Below, one piece after another: positions 12,368 to 24,061 of a stretch of 64,000 nucleotides of DNA. The first letter of the stretch is position 1; each line of letters starts with the position of its first letter. The DNA is taken from contig CM059625.1 in NCBI GenBank assembly GCA_030435675.1, forward strand, positions 4,030,001 through 4,094,000, read 5' to 3'. The position numbers and the translations under genes are program-made. This DNA is from Steinernema hermaphroditum. Lineage: Eukaryota > Nematoda > Chromadorea > Rhabditida > Steinernematidae. The notes under the pieces are model-generated. The model was not told the origin of the DNA, ran no database searches, and saw nothing but the letters and a program-made list of their open reading frames with translations.

Positions 12368-12470
12368 ACAAATACAATGTTAGAGCTGCAACGGCAAAAT
12401 ACATAAGGCACAACGAGAACAAGTGAGATTTTGTGACAAGGCAATGAAGAGACCCGTAGTGAGGAGGCGC

Positions 12471-15400
12471 TTATTTCACCCGGATGACGGGCACAGTGAT
12501 ACGATACATATTGTTGAGGCAACTGCAGATTACCGCACCGCTGTCGATCGAAATCAGTCTGTCCACTTCTCCTGGCATCGAAACCTGTAGTGATAAAGCC
12601 ATGTGAAAGTCTCCCAAACGTACTATCGCCTAACCTGTTTTATCATGATCTTATAGCTGAGATCCCAAAACTGAACGAATCCATCGGAACTCGTGGCTAC
12701 AAGATCGTTATGGACGGTGACGATGCAGCGTGGCTTGTATAACGAAGGCAGGTCACACTGAATTCATTATTGTATATCAATTGCGTGGGGAATGTGTTAC
12801 CGCATGATTCTCCTCATCGGAAGATCTCAGATTCTCGCGCGCAGATTCAGGAGTAATGCGCGTGACAGCCTGCCCAGTGTGCTTATCCCAAAGCCACAAG
12901 TGGCCGTTGGAACTGAAGCCGACAAGAAGAGTGTTGGTGCAGGTCATCTCTACGTTTTCGCCAGTAATGAACGCACTTTCTATGGAGCTCTTCATGGATC
13001 CGTCGTCCATGTTCCAACAACAGATGATTCCCTGTTCGCAGCTTGTAAACAACAGCTAAAAAGGTCCTTTAGATGGCGTACATACTCTACTTGTTACATT
13101 GTCTTTGTGGTCAAGTGCCATTGATGTCACAGGAGCATCGTGTCCTTGAAGTGTGTGGAGCAGGCCGGCCGTTCGGATGTCGAAGATTTTCACGGTATGA
13201 TCTCGGCTGGCAGTGATCATAGTCAATGAACCCAGGCGTAAGCAGGTGATCGCTTTTTGGTGAGCTCGTCCAGTCCAGATGCATGTTAAGCTTTGCAAAA
13301 AAACAGGCTGAAGTGTGAACACAATGAGAGAGGTTGATGCTGTTTCTGACATACATGGTCAGGAGTGAGTATGAACTCCAGCAGTTCGATCGTTCCATCC
13401 AGCCGACAGACAACGATTCTATTGCCTCTCACCCTAACATGCACTATTCCCTTGTTGGACACCTCGCGTAGCCCAATGATAATCCCAATGTCGTAGTTGC
13501 ATATCTCAAGCGATCCATCGGCACACCCGAATACAGCCACAGTTTGTCTAAATCTTACCCATTATCGTTCAATTTTCTAATCAGCGAATCTTACTTTGCG
13601 TCGCAAGACCAAATTAGCGGAGGAGAATGTGCGTTTGACCGCATGTAAGCGGTGGGTTCCTCGCGAGATCCGTCAATCACCTTTGTACGGTTCATCTCAC
13701 GCAGCTTCTCTCCATTTGCAGCGTCCCACGTTATAATGTGTCCCTCTTGACATGAGGAGATGATCGTGTTTCCGGCAACACAAAGTGTTTCGATGGGAAA
13801 GTTGTGGTGGGAGAAGATTAGAGGAACTGATTCGACGAAGTTCCGACTGTACTCCTTGTTGGCTTTTGCTCGGTCGCTTTCCACCTATACCCATTCCTTT
13901 TCTATTCCTTCGTTGAGTACCTTACCTCGCTACGGATCCGATCCACGGGCCATTTTCCCCAGAAGCACACGTAGAGGATAAACACGATTACAGTGGAGAA
14001 GAGGAATACCGCTGAGCAGGCCATTATTACAGTTATTTGTTGCTCGAGCCAGAACACACGATGGCTGTAAAGAAGTGGTCAAATAGGACTATGGATTCAG
14101 AAAGGAACAACGGACTTGAGCAGAAAACTTACGTTAGCTCGCCCTTATCCGTTGCAGAGGTGGGCCCCACATACTCGGACATCGGTGAATGGTCGTCCGC
14201 TTTGAATATAATGCTAATGTCAGTGGCGGGGATCTGTAAATGGAATATTTGAATTCCAGTCCTCTGCTTGCGCGAGAGCACAAAAAACGCATAAGAATGC
14301 CCTTCTCTTGAGCGGCAGCTGCACAAATGGTGCCATCCGATGATCATTGATCTCTAATACAACCCACTTACTGAAGCTTTGAGCACGACGGGCGGGAGGA
14401 AGGTAATGTAATGTCCAGAGAGGGAGACGTTATACTCTCCGAAGACTGTCGGCCACCATTTGAATGTCTTCTTTTGCCAGTCGCCCCATTGAAGAGGAGC
14501 CGTTTCGAGTAGGCGATGACTGACGCCAAACCGTTCGATGTTTTCTAAAATGGTTTACTTGATGTCATGTTGCGTGCTACATAACGAATGTCTTCGTTGA
14601 TGGTTTCAATAAGCTCAATCTTCATTTTTTTGCAACGTACCAACTCTGAAATCCGCCTCATGTCCATCAGGCGCCCTAGCCGCAATAGTGTTCGAATAGC
14701 TGAACATTTCATACAGTCTCCATTGATGTACGATGAATCCCAGCCATATCGTCCAAAGAACGAAAAATACCATAATTACACGCTGAACCATTCGTGTTCT
14801 CGTCCAGTAGTAAAGAAGCCGAAGACGCGCCGACAACTCGGATGCACGAGCGATGTCCTCATATTTGGCCGACGATGTGGTGCGCCTGTGTACTGAAACC
14901 CGAATGGTAATGATTGCTCAGAAAATTCATCACTTGCACTTCCTCTTTTCTACATCTTCTCGCTCCAAATTTGAATCAGAATGAGATCGGGACAGTCCGG
15001 GCCGCTGAGCGAAAAGCGAGGGAAATAAGCGTTTGATGGGACATCTAAAGAACGAGTTTCCAATTTTAGTCACCCTCTCAGACGCACGTTATGTTGCGGT
15101 ATTCGTGCAACTTGGGCACAGGTCCCATGGAGATCATTCTTGCAGCTCCCGATTTGTCCTTCTTCAATCGTATTAGATCGAACGTCAGGCACGGGGCGTA
15201 AAAGAACATCTGAAAGGCCGGCAAGCGTTTTCCTCAAAAGTGTTTAACTCCATACCTGCATGTAGAAGTCCACAACAAGCCCGATAAAAGCAAATGTGCA
15301 GAATTCTTGTATTTCTGGCACAAGTGTGACGTACCCACAGAAGAGGAAACATATTTCCATGAGGAAGTACTTGATGAACGAATATCCTTCTTGGCTGAGG

Positions 15401-17276
15401 CCATGGGAGAGTCGTGATTTGACATCGAGCGATGGTGGTGTGTAGACAACAGATCTGAAATGCATAGTACGTCTTTGCGCTCAGAAAATGAAACATTTCT
15501 TGATGCACAGTCTAAGCTTTGCCACTTCTTAGCTATTTATTTAACCACGATGTGATTATCACAGAATTCATTGCACGTATTCCGTGTCTACACTACAATG
15601 CTATGGCACCCACAACCGTGCACTTTGGACAGTTGGCATGGTGTGTGGTCTCGCCTCTGACATTGTCAAACTTACCTCGTAATACACAATGTGTTCTCCA
15701 ATCCGACCATCAAGGCCAAATACGGATACCATTCGGCGCCCCACATCGTTGGCGTCAATTCAAAATAGGAGCATATGCCAGCAGTCATGAGAAGAGTGCT
15801 GGACACAGTGACCATGGCGGCTAGTGCAAGGCCCCAGCGGCTTTTGACCATGACGAACTTGGACGCTGAGTAGTAGATATAGACCATGAGGGCGGCATAG
15901 GATATAAAGAGAGGGAAGTAGTCGGCGAAATACTTTCTTGGTCTGAAATGTTCTGCATGAAAGTGTCCACTCGACTAGGACCATACCGATAGAAGACATG
16001 AACAAACGTGGATTCGTCAGACGCTTTCGATTTCTGCAACTCGAACTCGGAGGTCAGCACAGCTTTCATAGATGTCAAGAAGTCCTTGTCGTATTTTGTT
16101 AGGAACAGTGTTAAGGCGTAGTCGATTCCTAAAGTTTAGGATGTTGCTAGATCAATATCCCAGGGAGCTTAGTGCATTTCTCGACGCAAAAGTTCAATCC
16201 AAGTACTCACTTCGATTTCTATTTGTCTGGTAAGTCGACTTGATCCCAGTCGATCGAGTCGTTGTTCCAAGCAAAATGTCTCTCGTGCACATCGAAGGCG
16301 AACAAGGAGGATCAAATATGGTCTCGAGGATATTGGGATCCTTGTAGAATCTCGTAATGTCCTTGTTCCAGAATGCTGTTGGCGAGAGCAGCATGCAACC
16401 ATTGGGTGGCAGCAGGTTGTTCAGGTCAGTGTTCCATGATAGATCTACGTGGAGGCAGTTATCATTAATAGACTCTAATCCAAGTTCCTTGAGCTTCTCT
16501 TCGATCGTGAAAGCGCGCGATAGGGCTCCTCTCACGGCCTAGAGTACATGGGTTACCAATAGGAACTCCTTTTAGATGTTCACCATGATCGGCGTCATGT
16601 TGAAGTTGTTCCATGGCTCGACTGTCGCTTCGACGATGATTTGTTGCAGATATACAGATGGCTTCAGGTATAACCAGTCGGGTACGGTATTGTCTATAGT
16701 GAGCAAATAGTTAATAGGTTCAAAGTTTCATCAAAAGATTAAATTCCGATATATCATGCATGCTTGAGGTCACTCAAAAACGAAAATGATCCAAAGTATA
16801 CATTCGCTACGCTACGGTCGAAATACACAAAGTGCCTTGCAACCTTTGCCCCCGCCAACTCGAATGCGTTCACTTCGCAACATCTCCGAAGAGATAACGT
16901 CGCCGTCGGTGGAACTACCGCGTCTTATCGATCACCTCTTATTGACACTTCCGATCGCCCTTTTCGCCTTTAGCAAATCAGCATATCTCGGATTACGTTT
17001 ACCTGCGTGTTCCACTTCATGCTGTTCACTCCAGTGCACATCCATAGGACTGCTGATTGGCAGCTGAAAGCGACTGAACGCCGGATAGCTCAGCAGCAGA
17101 ACGGTCACAATGGAGATAGAAAGACACGCGACAGGGTGCGACGAGCATAGCCTTAAAGGGATGAGATCACGTGGCCGGTGGCGCCATCCGTTCACTTACC
17201 TGCCATAGTCGTAGTAAGCTTGCGATACGCGTTCTCGCAGCGAGCGCGAGTACTTGTCCACCCGCGAAACGATCAT
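12471..17276 (-). CDS. scp-1: SREBP cleavage-activating protein, SCAP
   Basis: Sterol-sensing escort of SREBP from ER to Golgi. The 5'-to-3' exons are 17200-17276, 17003-17151, 16584-16693, 16211-16538, 15987-16128, 15676-15942, 15256-15454, 15088-15209, (14940-15044), 14641-14885, 14372-14544, 14133-14233, 13926-14064, 13595-13884, 13355-13547, 13098-13307, 12801-13055, 12635-12757 and 12471-12584. All phases fit, giving 1113 aa, or 1078 without the bracketed exon. An N-terminal membrane anchor is followed by a luminal loop (LLPPNGCMLLSPTAFW), the sterol-sensing domain (VKSRWGLALAAMVTVSSTLL, GYVTLVPEIQEFC; residues about 270-425), two further membrane segments and C-terminal WD40 repeats (DHTVKIFDIRTAG, DGFVQFWDLS). 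Human SCAP has the same order. The start is MIVSRVDKYSRSLRERV at 17276, 75 nt after a possible trans-splice acceptor. It is the last gene of the eat-3/eif-3.F/scp-1 cluster. Confidence 0.93.
14940..15044 (-). CDS. scp-1: probable symmetric (cassette-like) exon of scp-1
   Basis: A 105-bp segment with acceptor CTTTAG and a weak donor GTGCAAG, in phase 2 on both sides, so it keeps the frame whether included or skipped. It encodes KRLFPSLFAQRPGLSRSHSD and then an acidic/basic stretch, a serine-rich cytosolic loop between the sterol-sensing domain and the next membrane segment, at the place where human SCAP also has a loop. Inclusion is inferred. Skipping joins 15088 directly to 14885 in frame. 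Confidence 0.5.
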
Positions 17277-17350
17277 TAGGGCATTCTCGGCGTGAGGAGG
17301 GCAATCCGCAAAGAGCACAATCAGAGAACGCAAGGACCACCCCGGACACA

Positions 17351-17352
17351 CC
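17351..17352 (-). promoter_or_regulatory. possible trans-splice acceptor of scp-1
   Basis: Reverse-strand TCTCTTCTGTAG followed by GTG lies 75 nt upstream of the scp-1 ATG and about 150 nt downstream of the eif-3.F stop. That spacing is typical for a downstream operon gene that receives an SL2-type leader in C. elegans. Leader type is inferred. Confidence 0.45.
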
Positions 17353-17501
17353 TACAGAAGAGAATGGGAGAGAACCGACCCGACTATTCCCAAAGAGGAA
17401 CACCGTCAACGTTTAATTACTTTATCGTGACGAGAAAACAAGGAGACTCTGTGTCCCAATAGTTCAACAACGGTTTAACAAATGAAAAGCGTGGACGTTA
17501 C

Positions 17502-18532
17502 TTAGGCTTGGAAGATTTGCTCTTGGATGGCAAGCTGCGTTTTCGTCAGGTTCGCAAGATATTGGATCATCATGTAATCCTGAAAAACCAGCGGAATCAG
17601 TTGTCTGTGACCAACACCGAAAGGACTTACGCGTAGCGTGGTCTTCAACAGAGCGTCCAACTTGTTCTGTTGCAGGTTGGTGGACGCCGTCTCGACGATG
17701 TCCATTATGCGACGACCCATAGAAGAGTCAATGGGGAGCTCCGGCTTGGAGAGGATGTCGTTGACGTATTCCTGCAGCTGCTCCAACCACTGGATGATCT
17801 GTTTCGTGCTCATCTCGAGCTGGTCGAGACCGTCGTCCAGCTGCACCTCACGGAGCTTCGAATCCGTGCCGTTCTGGATGATGCTCATCGCCACCGCTTC
17901 TCCGGGGAACGCATCGAGCTCCACCTTAAGAGGGCAGAACATCGTGCAGTGGCGCTTCTCGGCAGAGTTCGGCGTTGCCGGCACTCCGGCGTTGGTGCTA
18001 AAGCAGACGTTCCTTTCCATGCTTCATTTTGGCAATCACTAACCGAACGTAAGCACGAACAGGCATGCGTGACTGGTCTTCGGCGAAGGTTGTGTCAATG
18101 GTGAGGAGGATCACCGGGGGAGGATCGCGCTTTCCGGAGTTCTCGCAGATCATCTGCTGGTAGTAGTCGTGGAAGGTGACGGCATGTTCAGGAAGGTCGG
18201 CGTTGGTGTAGAACCTGCAAATATCAAAACAGTGTCGTATACTCGTTTCGTTTTGCCTACCATCCAACGATCTGCTCATTGGGGGTGGCTTTGCGGAGGT
18301 CTTGCATCATCGAGAAATTGTACGACTCGTCGATCTCAAGCGAATCCTTGTTGGCCTCATTGAAAGGAATAGCGTAGCAGTTGGTCACTTGGACGGCGTT
18401 CTTTTCATAGAATCCCATCAAAGTTCCGAGAGCGCGATCGTTGGCTCCGATCTTCTGTGAGCGACGCTCATAGGCATCGACGATAGTCAGATAGACAACG
18501 GGATGAACCTTGACTGTGATGCTGCTCGCCAT
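17502..18532 (-). CDS. eif-3.F: translation initiation factor eIF3 subunit F
   Basis: MPN-domain subunit of the eIF3 complex, which recruits the 40S ribosome to mRNA in the cytosol. Exons are 18261-18532, 18044-18214, 17631-17997 and 17502-17579, giving 295 aa with matching phases. The MPN core includes VHPVVYLTIVDAYERR, a GTLMGFYEKNAVQVTNCY segment and NEQIVGWFYTNADL, followed by PVRAYVRTNAGVP across a 46-bp intron. As in other eIF3F proteins the JAMM metal ligands are not in the canonical H-x-H arrangement, so this is a structural MPN domain. The C-terminal helices end YLANLTKTQLAIQEQI, matching metazoan eIF3F. Length equals that of the C. elegans protein as I remember it. The ATG at 18532 is close behind a possible acceptor (ATCCTAG at 18548). 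It lies between eat-3 and scp-1 on the same strand. Confidence 0.97.
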
Positions 18533-18546
18533 GTCGGTGATGTATA

Positions 18547-18548
18547 CC
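18547..18548 (-). promoter_or_regulatory. possible trans-splice acceptor of eif-3.F
   Basis: Reverse-strand CAACAATCCTAG followed by GTATACATC, 15 nt before the eif-3.F start codon and about 370 nt after the eat-3 stop. It fits a trans-spliced downstream gene of an operon. Confidence 0.4.
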
Positions 18549-18916
18549 TAGGATTGTTGGCTAATCATGTGACGTTGCTAATATAAACGCGATGTATATG
18601 CAATGCAAAAAGAGCGAGAATAGTGACATCAATGCACAGCTCTGTTCGGCACGCTCACGCCGCAATGAATAAGCATCGAAAAGCAACAACGCTGCGAATA
18701 GGATAGGTGTGAAATATGGTGTGAATATCAGTTATCACGCAACTATAAGTACTCATTTGGCATGGAGACCAAAACAGGACACGAGCAACTCACAGAAGGA
18801 AGTGATTTAATTAATACCAACACTAGAAGCAAAGGCTACACGTACACCAGGGCGTCAATTGGCTAGCACACCTAACTCTGCAATTTACACGTGAATATAA
18901 ATATCTACACGAGATC

Positions 18917-21900
18917 CTATGACTTTTCATGATGCAGCTGAACCATGAACTCTTCTAATCTCTCTTGGATGTGACGCACTTGCTCTGAAACGCAAGAGCT
19001 TCGTCATCAACAATAACGATGGTTTCACTTACTAAGCTCTTGTGCCAAATCGACCCGTTTGCCTGTAAGATACTCCTTCTTCCTTTCGTTGTCCTGTGAC
19101 CAATCGTCCAAAATGTCCTTGATCTCCTTCTCTAGCCGACGATGCTCAGTGTTTGTGATTTGTTGACGTAGAGCATTGCTCGTCAAGTTCAGCATCTTCT
19201 CGATACGGTAAAAAAGAATTACGGCGTGACAATCCAAATCGCCTTCATTGAAGCCCTGTTTATAGTGTTGGTAGAAGGAGTAGCAGTCACGACTGGCCTA
19301 AACGTTTCAACGACTAAATTTTCTGAACTGTGACGGGGGCGCTACCTGCAGCGTGCGTTTCAGGAAGTGCTCGCGATAGATTAGGCGCCATTGGCGTTTG
19401 ATAGCTTCGCCCTTGATTTCGGAGAGGCCACGTGTCTCCAGGTTTCGCCGAACTACAGTAAGGTCGTCATCAAGGAGATGTTGCTTGTGATCTGGAGAGT
19501 CTCGAAGAATCGAAACGAGCTCTTGCTGGATATGAGCGTTCATGTGATTGTCGTCGGTGGGCGTCTGCCACTGCATCCACTTTCCCCAGAACGTCGGACC
19601 GCGACTCTCGTTGATGCTCGCGTTCACTTCGTTCAGCCTTTCCTGCACGGCCTCGGCCATGAAGTTACACGCACGCTCCCATGACGCGCGGTCGGGAATA
19701 ATTCGGTCTTCCATAGCATTGAGCTGGATGACTCTCTGAAAAATCGAACAAAGTAGACAGACAGCAGAACGTCATGAACTACCAGATAGTCAAGAGCCTT
19801 GTTATCCCACTGATGCTCGTCCATCACTGTTTCGACTACTGCGTGCTTTAGTCTGTGGAAGATTTTGTCGTCCTTTGGCGACGTCTCGGAGTCAACATGC
19901 CTCTTGAACACCTCCGAAAGGCACTCGCGGCCAGACTGAAGCAAGGGCATTGTCATTTAGTTGGTTTCGCAACAGGCACTCACGTGAATCGACTTTTTAG
20001 CCAGCTCTTTGTCCGCCCAATGCTTGAGCTTAATGTCAATGATGGTGTTGAACGACTCGGCATTGTCCACCGCCAATGCAGGCATGAGGATCTGATCAAA
20101 AACGTGCGAAGTCAGCGAGCTCCACAGCTTATCGCGCAACATATGCTCCCACTCGTCGGCGCCCAATAGCGACAAATTCACAATCTGGTCCAGAATCTCT
20201 CCACGGGCCTTGTCGAACAGCTCGTCGCGGTCAAGTTCTCTCACGCGCGGGAAAGTGTTCTTCCACTCGGTCTCCAGGTTGAAGCGCGTCGCTCGGAAAG
20301 CGTCTGCTTGCGCTTCGATCGACTCCTTCACCATACGCCAGAAGCACTCGGAAACCGCGAGTGACATGTTTCTGGTGGTCATCTGGGAAGGTTTCAAAAC
20401 TCCATCTCTACAATAATGATCTTTAAGAGAGCGCCAATACCAGCAAACTAACTTAAAAAGTTGTGACTTAGCAAAGAAATCTTCTTCGTATTTTCTGATC
20501 GAGTCGATGCTTTCCTGACTGCTGCCCTTGCCGGTAACGACGCCAAAGTAGCCAATCGCCTTCATTGGGAACAGCTTTCCTTCGAGGATCTTCTTAATTC
20601 TGTCGGGATTGCTGAGGTTGGCTTCTGCCAAATCGACCTTCGTCAGTACGAGGATGGTGCGCGATCCTAGCGGGTCGATGTTGCTGACCAAATCGGTGAC
20701 GTTGCTTCGTTCAGCGTCAACGGAACCATCTAAAGCCCGATGTCATATATAGGCTATTTTGGGTAGCAATTACGTGCCTTGAATACACAGGATGATGGCG
20801 TTTGGATTCTCCATGTACGTTTTGCACATCTTCACAATATCATCCTTCGTATCTCTGGCCATGTCCGCAGTCACGGTGGAGATGACTCCCGGGAGATCAA
20901 CAAGAACCATCCTTGGCAGCGACGGTCCCTTCACTGTCAATGAGATCACTTCATTGGAAACCGTTTTGCCATCGGCGACTGAGTTTCTCATGCGGACTTC
21001 GATCTCATTCCTCAGCTGTTTCAGCTCAGACTCCTTGGTCAAGTCGAATTCGCGAGAACTGTCTTTGAACTGGGCTACGTGGTAGGGACCTTCGCTAAGT
21101 GTGACCTGGAAAATACCGGTTTTACAAAGCCTTCACAAAATACGCTACCTTCACGGGAGCGCGCGTCATCATCTCGCCATGGCCTCGAGGGAAGATACGA
21201 GCTTGAGCAACCATTTCCAGTACTGATGTTTTGCCGGCACTTTGGTCTCCGACAACAACGACGCGTGGCAGATTGTCGGCGACATTGTAGGACGAATCGT
21301 ATTCATTCAGAAGGTCGAGCACTTCCGAGTACATGTCTATCAGAGAACGCTAAACTCAACCAGGTTAGCATCGTTCATATCAATTTATAATCACCTTGAG
21401 TTTACGCGCCCGTTTCTGAGCTCCTGCATCTTTGAGTAAGATTCGCTGTCTTAGCACTTTGTTCTCTTTCTCGAGACGCTCAAGTTCCCGTTGGTACTGG
21501 CTCTGAAAACGCTACGGTCATCACTTCTATTGTTGAAGGATACTCGCCTGGGTCTTTAGCATCTCGTCCTGAAGCTTCTGGATACGTTCGGTCTCATTCA
21601 TCTGCAACGACATTGTCACGCATAATCCGAAGAGCGCACCTACATACGTTAGACATGCCATCGGTATCGTCGTCATTCGACTGGAACTTCGACGCAAACA
21701 CAGACAGAAGGTCACCGGAACCTGCACAATAGGACAACGGAGCTGTTCACAGGCACGAAAGCGGAATGATGAACTCACCCATGTCATGCGAACCGCTCTT
21801 TTGGAGATCGTCATTCGTTCCTATATAATGAGTATTATACGTGAAGCCTGACTGTGCAAGGATCGCATTCAAGATACCCGCATCGACGTCGACGTCTACG

Positions 21901-22246
21901 GAACGTCCACTCTTCCAGCTCTCCTCGAGCTTCTTTAGTCTCGCCGTCCACTCAGTAAGGTGCTTGTGGTCGGCGTTCGCCCATTTCTCGCGCCATTCTT
22001 CGTACTTCGCCGACACCTTCAACATTGGGTTTTCGCTGAATTTCGCCCATTCGGGCATCTCGAGCTCTGGCAGTCCTTTTCGCCATTCCTCGTACCACTA
22101 CAGAACGATCCAAACGTTTTGCAAATCAACATTCAACTGGCACTTACATTTCCTGCTGCCACGCCACCACCGATGATGCCGGTAGCCACCCAATATCGGA
22201 GTTTCAGGGCACTGCGGATGATTGCACCCGCGACGTTATGTAACAT
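18917..22246 (-). CDS. eat-3: mitochondrial inner-membrane dynamin GTPase (OPA1 / EAT-3)
   Basis: Dynamin-family GTPase that fuses inner mitochondrial membranes and shapes cristae. The 5'-to-3' exons are 22148-22246, 21779-22097, 21648-21721, 21548-21601, 21395-21502, 21149-21349, 20778-21105, 20453-20729, 19984-20407, 19783-19935, 19346-19735, 19033-19297 and 18917-18984: 919 aa, all phases consistent. A transmembrane anchor ([17 protein letters not shown]) is followed by a coiled coil ([14 protein letters not shown]), then the GTPase domain with G1 GDQSAGKTS (about 256), G3 DLPG (about 355) and G4 TKVD (about 424). The stalk follows ([19 protein letters not shown]) and the C-terminal helix [12 protein letters not shown]1 and EAT-3 are about 40 residues longer at the N-terminus, so an upstream exon may be missing; the frame is open from 22246 back to an acceptor at 22286. 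Two introns use GC-AG borders. Confidence 0.96.
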
Positions 22247-23103
22247 TGCAGTTCCACGATGTAATGATGAGCAAAAATAAGGAAGCTAAGAAAGGGGAAA
22301 GAGAAAAAGAGCCGAAAGATTCCGAATGTGTGAACGCTTTTGCATTGCATAAGACAAATATCGTTGCGAGAGACTTTGGGGAACTTCAAACTCTGCAACG
22401 GACTGTCTCGACACGGCTGACTTTGGTGTTAGTGGGCTGCTTACGGTTGCTTGATGATAGATATAGTGAAGTTTCGGAAAGGGAAAACTGATCGGTCTGT
22501 TTAATTCTAACATCTCATGATGGAAATCTTGGGGGAGTGAAGATATTCAGAAAACCACGCGATATTTCTCCCGTTAAGTTAAGCTCTTTCCATATCAGAT
22601 ATGCTATTTCAAGGCACTGTCCCTGAACGAAGGCCAATGCGCGTGTGTCATGATACTAGTATACCGAAGCAACTACTTCTGTCCCTTTTCATCCTTCTGA
22701 ATGCTTGATTCACAACGGCTGGACAACGCGTTTAGCGATCTAGACAGCTTGTTGCATATGATCGATCAACTGTTCTGCTGAGTAAACAGGATTATTACTC
22801 GAGAACTTCGTCTAACAGAGAAACAAATTTAAATCTAAACGTTGATGAATGTACTCCTTGAACGATCTGCTTAAAAGTGTGCTATGTTCCACACTCATTA
22901 TGGCTTCAAAGCAACTGCAGAAACGCTAACTGTTGTGCTTAAGGTCGACCTTTATGGCATACCGCGTTGTAAGTTCCTTCGTGTGTCAGTAGGTTAACTA
23001 TCAAGTGAATCGAGCAAGATGACCGAGCTCCGTTATTGCGCCGAACGCTTTACTGGTCTTAACGTGTCTACAACTGCGTACAGAACTGTTTATTTCAGCC
23101 ATC
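22247..23103. promoter_or_regulatory. shared 5' region of divergent eat-3 and Fcf2-type genes
   Basis: About 850 bp separates the two divergent starts. On the minus strand, CCTTTCTTAG at 22286 is a good acceptor for eat-3, cis or trans. Further upstream, an ATG at 22513 opens 23 codons to a GTAAGC donor and could be a first exon encoding extra presequence. No TATA box is evident. A bidirectional promoter is inferred from the layout. Confidence 0.4.
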
Positions 23104-23985
23104 ATGTCAATCGCACAGTGCTGCGAATCGCCGGTTCATTCCGATTCCGAAGAGGAGTTCGCTAGTACGTATAAAGAGACAGCGTTCCGCTGTTACAATG
23201 GAACCCATAAGCCGGTAAGAGTAGTGTTTTCTTTCGATAAAAACGCTACCATTACAGGCAATCGTCGACCTTGGTGATTACCTCTCTTACGACACCGGCA
23301 CAACAGAGGAAGATGCCGTGGAAAACGAAGAAGAGCCTGAGAAGACAGTGGACGCAATGGATACAACTGATAAAGTTGATCCTGATGTAGCTCGAGCATT
23401 GAAGAAAAGCGTACTCCACAACGGCTTTGAGAAGGGCCTCGGCGAGGGCTATGACGTGAAGAGCCGTAATCGGCTGAAGCGTGAGCGTAGGGTGCGTTTA
23501 GCAAATCGTTGTCGCTCAGCTTATCCATGGCTTTGGCATCTAGGAGGAGCGCGCGAAGACAACCGGCACCAACTGGTTCGACATGCAAGCAACTGAAATG
23601 ACCGACGAAAAGAAGAACGACATAGAAATCCTTCAAATGCGCGCTCAGCTGGATCCACTTTCCAGATATCGTAAAGCATATCGTGATGTTATGCCCAAGT
23701 TCTTCCAGGTATTGCTTGTTAAGTCTGACCTTTGAAAACTAGCGTGAACTCTAGGTTGGTCGTGTTGTCGAGCACAAGGCTGACTTCTATTCTGGAAGAC
23801 TTTCGAAAAAAGAGCGCAAGCGGACCATCGCTGAAGAGCTTCTAGCGGATCAAGAGTTCCAGACAAAGAGCCGCAAGCGTTACGACAAAGTGAAGGCGCA
23901 CGAAGCTGTGATCAAACGTCAGATCAGCAAAAAGCTTCAGGCGCGCTCGAAACCTCGGTCTTCCCGGAAGAAGAAGGACCTTTGA
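23104..23985 (+). CDS. Fcf2/DNTTIP2-type pre-rRNA processing protein
   Basis: Nucleolar factor of the small-subunit processome family. Fcf2 in yeast is needed for early 18S rRNA cleavages, and DNTTIP2 is the animal counterpart. Exons are 23104-23214, 23258-23491, 23544-23708 and 23755-23985, giving 246 aa with consistent phases. The N-terminal third is acidic (a Glu/Asp-rich run around residues 55-75). The Fcf2 domain follows, with the signature TGTNWFDMQATEMT, then LDPLSRYRK, MPKFFQVGRVVEHKADFYSG and SKKERKRTIAEELLAD, and a lysine/arginine-rich tail. This order and spacing are characteristic of the family. The first ATG comes soon after TTTCAG at 23097-23098, consistent with a trans-spliced leader. 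It diverges from eat-3 and ends only 76 bp from the stop of the convergent GILT-like gene, so the two 3' UTRs probably overlap. Confidence 0.92.
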
Positions 23986-24061
23986 ACCGTGAACTCCTTG
24001 TTGTTATTGATTGTTACTTGTTGTTTTGAGTTTTTATCGTTTTCAAAGAAGCCCATTCCTC

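Noticed and set aside
17670..18104. 144-codon frame (+)
   Set aside because: Antisense shadow of eif-3.F exons.
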